In this document: in pieces, positions 48,760-50,927 of the stretch
How positions within the stretch are numbered: position 1 is the stretch's first letter
Layout of the letters: every line of letters starts with the position of its first letter
Source: Holophagaceae bacterium
GTDB taxonomy: Bacteria > Acidobacteriota > Holophagae > Holophagales > Holophagaceae
Length of the DNA stretch: 50,927 bases
NCBI GenBank assembly: GCA_025353305.1
Contig: JANXQX010000174.1
Location: 1 to 50,927, forward strand
Direction of reading: 5' to 3'
The notes under the pieces: model-generated
Databases searched by the model: none
What the model saw: only the letters and a program-made list of their open reading frames with translations
Told to the model about the DNA's origin: nothing
Made by a program: the position numbers and the translations under genes

Positions 48760-50001
48760 TCAGCGCAGCATCAGGTGCAACCCGGCCACACCCCAGGTGA
48801 CGAGGAGCACAAGGACCTGGCCGATGACCACGCGCAGCCAGAAACCACGTGGGCCTGAAGTCACAGCGAGCACCATCTTGGTGATGCTGTTGGTGGTCAG
48901 CGCCAGCAACACGCCGAGGATGGCTCCTGTAGAACCAAGTTGTTCGGCCACTGAGGCCACGGCAGCTGAGGACGCATGGGCATCGGCGAAACCCGCCAGT
49001 GCCGCTGTCACCACTGCCCCCGCGGGTCCGATGGCGCGCTGCGCCAGGGTGGAAATGAAGGCGATACCGGTGACCAGCAAGGCGAAGAGCAGTGCCGTCA
49101 AGATGTTGAAGGCACGCCCGGGTGACGGCTCGACTTCAGCCCGGCGCGCCTGCCAGGTCTGCACCGCAGCGTAGGCCAACGCCGCCAAGGCTCCGCAGCC
49201 GAGCGGCCAGGCAAGCGCCAGAAGCAGTGGCGGACTGGCGGCCCCGACCAGGATCGCCATCTGCACGAACGTCGCCACCGTCGATGCTGCGGCACCCGCG
49301 ACCGCAGGCTGCAGCACCTCGGCGTCGCTCCGAGCGCGAGCGCCCATTGAGGCGATGGTCGCTGAACTCGAGACGAAGCCGGCTCCAAAACCGGCCAACG
49401 CCAGCCCGTAGCGTGGCCCGATGATCCGCTGGGCTATGTAGCCGGCACCACTCATTCCCATGAGCAGCACCACCAACCGCCAGAGTACGAAGGGGTTGAA
49501 GACGTGGAATGGATCAAGGGTGCGATTCGGCAGCAGTGGCAGCACAACCAATGCCGCTACGCCAAAAAGCAGCGCGTCGCGCAGCTCGCTTTCGCTGAGG
49601 ACGTTGCGCATCACGCTGTGCAGGCTGGTGCGGAATGCGAGTAGCGTCGCTGTGCACAATCCTGCTGCCAGCGCGACTTTGGGTTCATGCTCCGCGAGCA
49701 CGCCGAGGCAATACGTCAGGAGCAGCGCCACTTCGGTGGTGATGCCCGGGTCGCTGCGGTCGCCAGTGTAATAGCCGACAAGGGCAAGGCCACCGACCAC
49801 AGCGGCCGCCACTGCCACCAACGCCGCACTGCCGGCCATGGCCGCTATGCCCCCAAGCAGACCAACGAGCGCGAATGTGCGGATGCCAGCTGGCATCCGG
49901 TCGGGACCCTCTCCTTTGCGCCGCTCGCGTTCGGCTCCGATGACCAATCCGATACCGAGCGCAATCGCAAGGCTACCCTCAGGGCGCTCGATGAAGATCA
50001 T
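48760..50001 (-). CDS. MgtC/SapB N-terminal and DUF4010 membrane protein
   Basis: This 413-residue membrane protein has about 11 helices. The N-terminal part (about 8-130) is of the MgtC/SapB type: ALGIGLVIGAERERRKGE and then a GIRTFALVGLLGG block. The rest is DUF4010, with GFGAGFVSSSATIASMGARAR and LTALLFALLVTGIAF. Function is uncertain; MgtC proteins affect magnesium or membrane physiology, but full-length DUF4010 proteins are not assigned. Its GC-rich codon use and its position next to the aquaporin remnant suggest it arrived by transfer, which is inference. It faces away from hoxF. Confidence 0.83.
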   Translation of the reverse strand: MIFIERPEGSLAIALGIGLVIGAERERRKGEGPDRMPAGIRTFALVGLLGGIAAMAGSAALVAVAAAVVGGLALVGYYTGDRSDPGITTEVALLLTYCLGVLAEHEPKVALAAGLCTATLLAFRTSLHSVMRNVLSESELRDALLFGVAALVVLPLLPNRTLDPFHVFNPFVLWRLVVLLMGMSGAGYIAQRIIGPRYGLALAGFGAGFVSSSATIASMGARARSDAEVLQPAVAGAAASTVATFVQMAILVGAASPPLLLALAWPLGCGALAALAYAAVQTWQARRAEVEPSPGRAFNILTALLFALLVTGIAFISTLAQRAIGPAGAVVTAALAGFADAHASSAAVASVAEQLGSTGAILGVLLALTTNSITKMVLAVTSGPRGFWLRVVIGQVLVLLVTWGVAGLHLMLR

Positions 50002-50339
50002 ACTGTGACCAGCCTATCACCGGCACAGGGGGTTGGCGCAGGACCGGCGACATGAATAGGGAAACCTTGGTTTCGCAAGAACGGTGGCTGACCGAGGTGC
50101 CAAAAGCGCAGTGCTTCGTTCATCCGGGCTTACCTTCAATCAGCGGCTTCTAGGGTTTGGAAACAGTCTTCGCTATCGGTGGGTTCACGGCTCGATCGCG
50201 CCAGTTGATATAAATCACAATTCCTTCGGATTGATTGTATTCGCGGGTGATGGATGTCTATCTTGGTTCCGACGGTTCTAGGGCCGGATGATCTTTCGGA
50301 AAAGGCCATGGGAACGTCCCCGAAGGGAGACTCGATCCC
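50002..50339. other. Divergent intergenic region upstream of hoxF
   Basis: This 338-base region separates the MgtC-like gene and hoxF. The first 100 bases are mixed. The AT-rich part around 50200-50240 carries the FNR-like box listed separately. A 65-codon open frame at 50084-50281 has no ribosome-binding site or family likeness and I do not call it. GGGAG lies 10 bases before the hoxF ATG. Confidence 0.6.
50205..50218 (+). promoter_or_regulatory. FNR/CRP-family box upstream of hoxF
   Basis: TTGATATAAATCAC matches the FNR consensus TTGATNNNNATCAA at 9 of its 10 fixed bases. It lies about 122 bases before the hoxF ATG. FNR-type boxes mark genes controlled by oxygen or redox state, which suits a hydrogenase/NADH module. 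The distance is long for a box near -41.5 unless transcription starts near 50253. Confidence 0.5.
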
Positions 50340-50927
50340 ATGTACCCAAGTGCGCCGATCTCTGTCCAGGACTTCCTTGATTCCATTCCGGCGCAACGCC
50401 GGAAGGACCCTCACGACCTGCTGCAGATCCTGATCCAGATCCAGCACGCCTATCACCACGTCCCAAGGGAAGCCGCGCAACGTCTCGCGGAGGAAATGAA
50501 AGTCCCGCTGGTCCGGATCCAGGGGCTGCTTAGCTTCTACACCTTCCTGAGCGCGGAGCCGCAAGGCGACTACGTCATCCACTTCAGCGACAACATCACC
50601 GACCAGATGCTGGGCAACCGGGAATTAGCGGCCCACTTGTGCGAGCGGCTGGGCGTGAAGCTGGGCGAAACGCGGCGGGACGGCCGGGTCAGCATCCACT
50701 TCACCTCCTGCACCGGCATGTGTGATCAAGGTCCTGCGGCCCTGGTTAATTATCTTCCGGTGACAAGGCTGAATGCAGAGCGAATTGACCGGATCGTGGA
50801 CCTGGTCAATGCCCAGATCCCCCTTCAGGACTGGCCGCCGGAGTTCTTCACCGTCGATAGCCAGATCAGGCGTTCGGACGTGGTCTTCCGCAAGCCGACC
50901 GAGCCCGGGGATGGAATCCGGGCCAGC
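50340..50927 (+). CDS. hoxF: HoxF-type diaphorase subunit, N-terminal NuoE-like domain, 3' end outside window
   Basis: The visible 196 residues start with a NuoE-like thioredoxin-fold [2Fe-2S] domain (about 10-150; DLLQILIQIQHAYHHVPREAA, then LLSFYTFLSAEPQGDYVIHF). They continue, without a stop, into a linker (FFTVDSQIRRSDVVFRKPTEP) that matches the junction between NuoE-like and NuoF-like domains in HoxF. HoxF is the NAD(H) and FMN subunit of NAD-reducing [NiFe] hydrogenase. The first cysteine pair of the [2Fe-2S] site is absent (SDNITDQMLG), while the second pair is kept (SCTGMC), so this domain probably binds no cluster, as in known HoxF proteins. The rest of the hox operon should lie just beyond the window. 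Confidence 0.82.
   Translation, partial: MYPSAPISVQDFLDSIPAQRRKDPHDLLQILIQIQHAYHHVPREAAQRLAEEMKVPLVRIQGLLSFYTFLSAEPQGDYVIHFSDNITDQMLGNRELAAHLCERLGVKLGETRRDGRVSIHFTSCTGMCDQGPAALVNYLPVTRLNAERIDRIVDLVNAQIPLQDWPPEFFTVDSQIRRSDVVFRKPTEPGDGIRAS

Noticed and set aside
50136..50582. Minus-strand frame opposite hoxF
   Set aside because: The plus strand encodes a recognisable NuoE/HoxF domain with a proper start.
1..50927. CRISPR arrays, prophage genes or transposase-bearing insertion sequences
   Set aside because: No regularly spaced direct repeats with unique spacers, no phage structural genes and no transposase motifs were seen on either strand.

Overview
The window reads as chromosomal DNA from a Gram-negative, probably anaerobic or facultative bacterium. 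LPS synthesis (Kdo transferase WaaA), OmpA and lipoproteins show an outer membrane. Two large Ser/Thr protein kinases (one with PEGA domains, one with a TolB/WD40-type propeller), a DUF4388 protein, tandem DUF2911 proteins, a PDZ-SpoIIE phosphatase, tiny secreted c-type cytochromes and a HoxF-type diaphorase together suggest Acidobacteriota, perhaps a Holophagae/Geothrix-like lineage. That placement is inference; no rRNA or marker comparison was possible.

1-10 kb: the end of a hexapeptide acyltransferase gene, GDP-L-fucose synthase, a single tRNA-Arg(CCU), an OmpA-family protein with a well-formed promoter, a YbiT-type ABC-F ATPase, the PEGA kinase, a CobW-type GTPase divergent from waaA, and a REC-RsbW-like regulator. 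10-18 kb: thioredoxin, a cyclic-nucleotide-binding protein carrying a C10 tract, a RibB fused to a degenerate RibA domain, a DUF4388 protein, a lipoprotein/FtsX pair and a MaeB malic enzyme. 18-29 kb: a SirB1 protein, a repeat element with long inverted ends, a PDZ-SpoIIE phosphatase operon divergent from an SDR, queE, two DUF2911 paralogues, a 2-hydroxyacid dehydrogenase, a Cys/Lys-rich secreted peptide, lipA, and a tandemly duplicated monohaem cytochrome c. 29-36 kb: an OB-fold-like lipoprotein, scpA, a repeat-rich Thr-motif membrane protein, a second repeat element sharing its core with the first, and uvrC. 36-44 kb: small membrane proteins, two metallo-beta-lactamase-fold enzymes, three SPFH proteins, a Tam-like methyltransferase, UspA, an alpha/beta hydrolase and a dienelactone hydrolase. 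44-50.9 kb: the propeller kinase, a GT2 glycosyltransferase, an aquaporin Z remnant, an MgtC/DUF4010 membrane protein, and the start of hoxF preceded by an FNR-like box.

Most genes are ordinary housekeeping genes in short transcription units. The less ordinary material is: (i) the two related intergenic elements whose inverted ends differ while their cores match; (ii) the 745-residue membrane protein packed with acidic-x-Thr-x-x-aliphatic motifs, which look like kinase/FHA targets in a window with two such kinases; (iii) the duplicated mini-cytochromes, the Cys-rich peptide and the HoxF start, all pointing to redox life; and (iv) a homopolymer tract able to switch the C-terminus of a cNMP-binding protein. 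No CRISPR array, prophage or insertion sequence with a transposase gene was seen.
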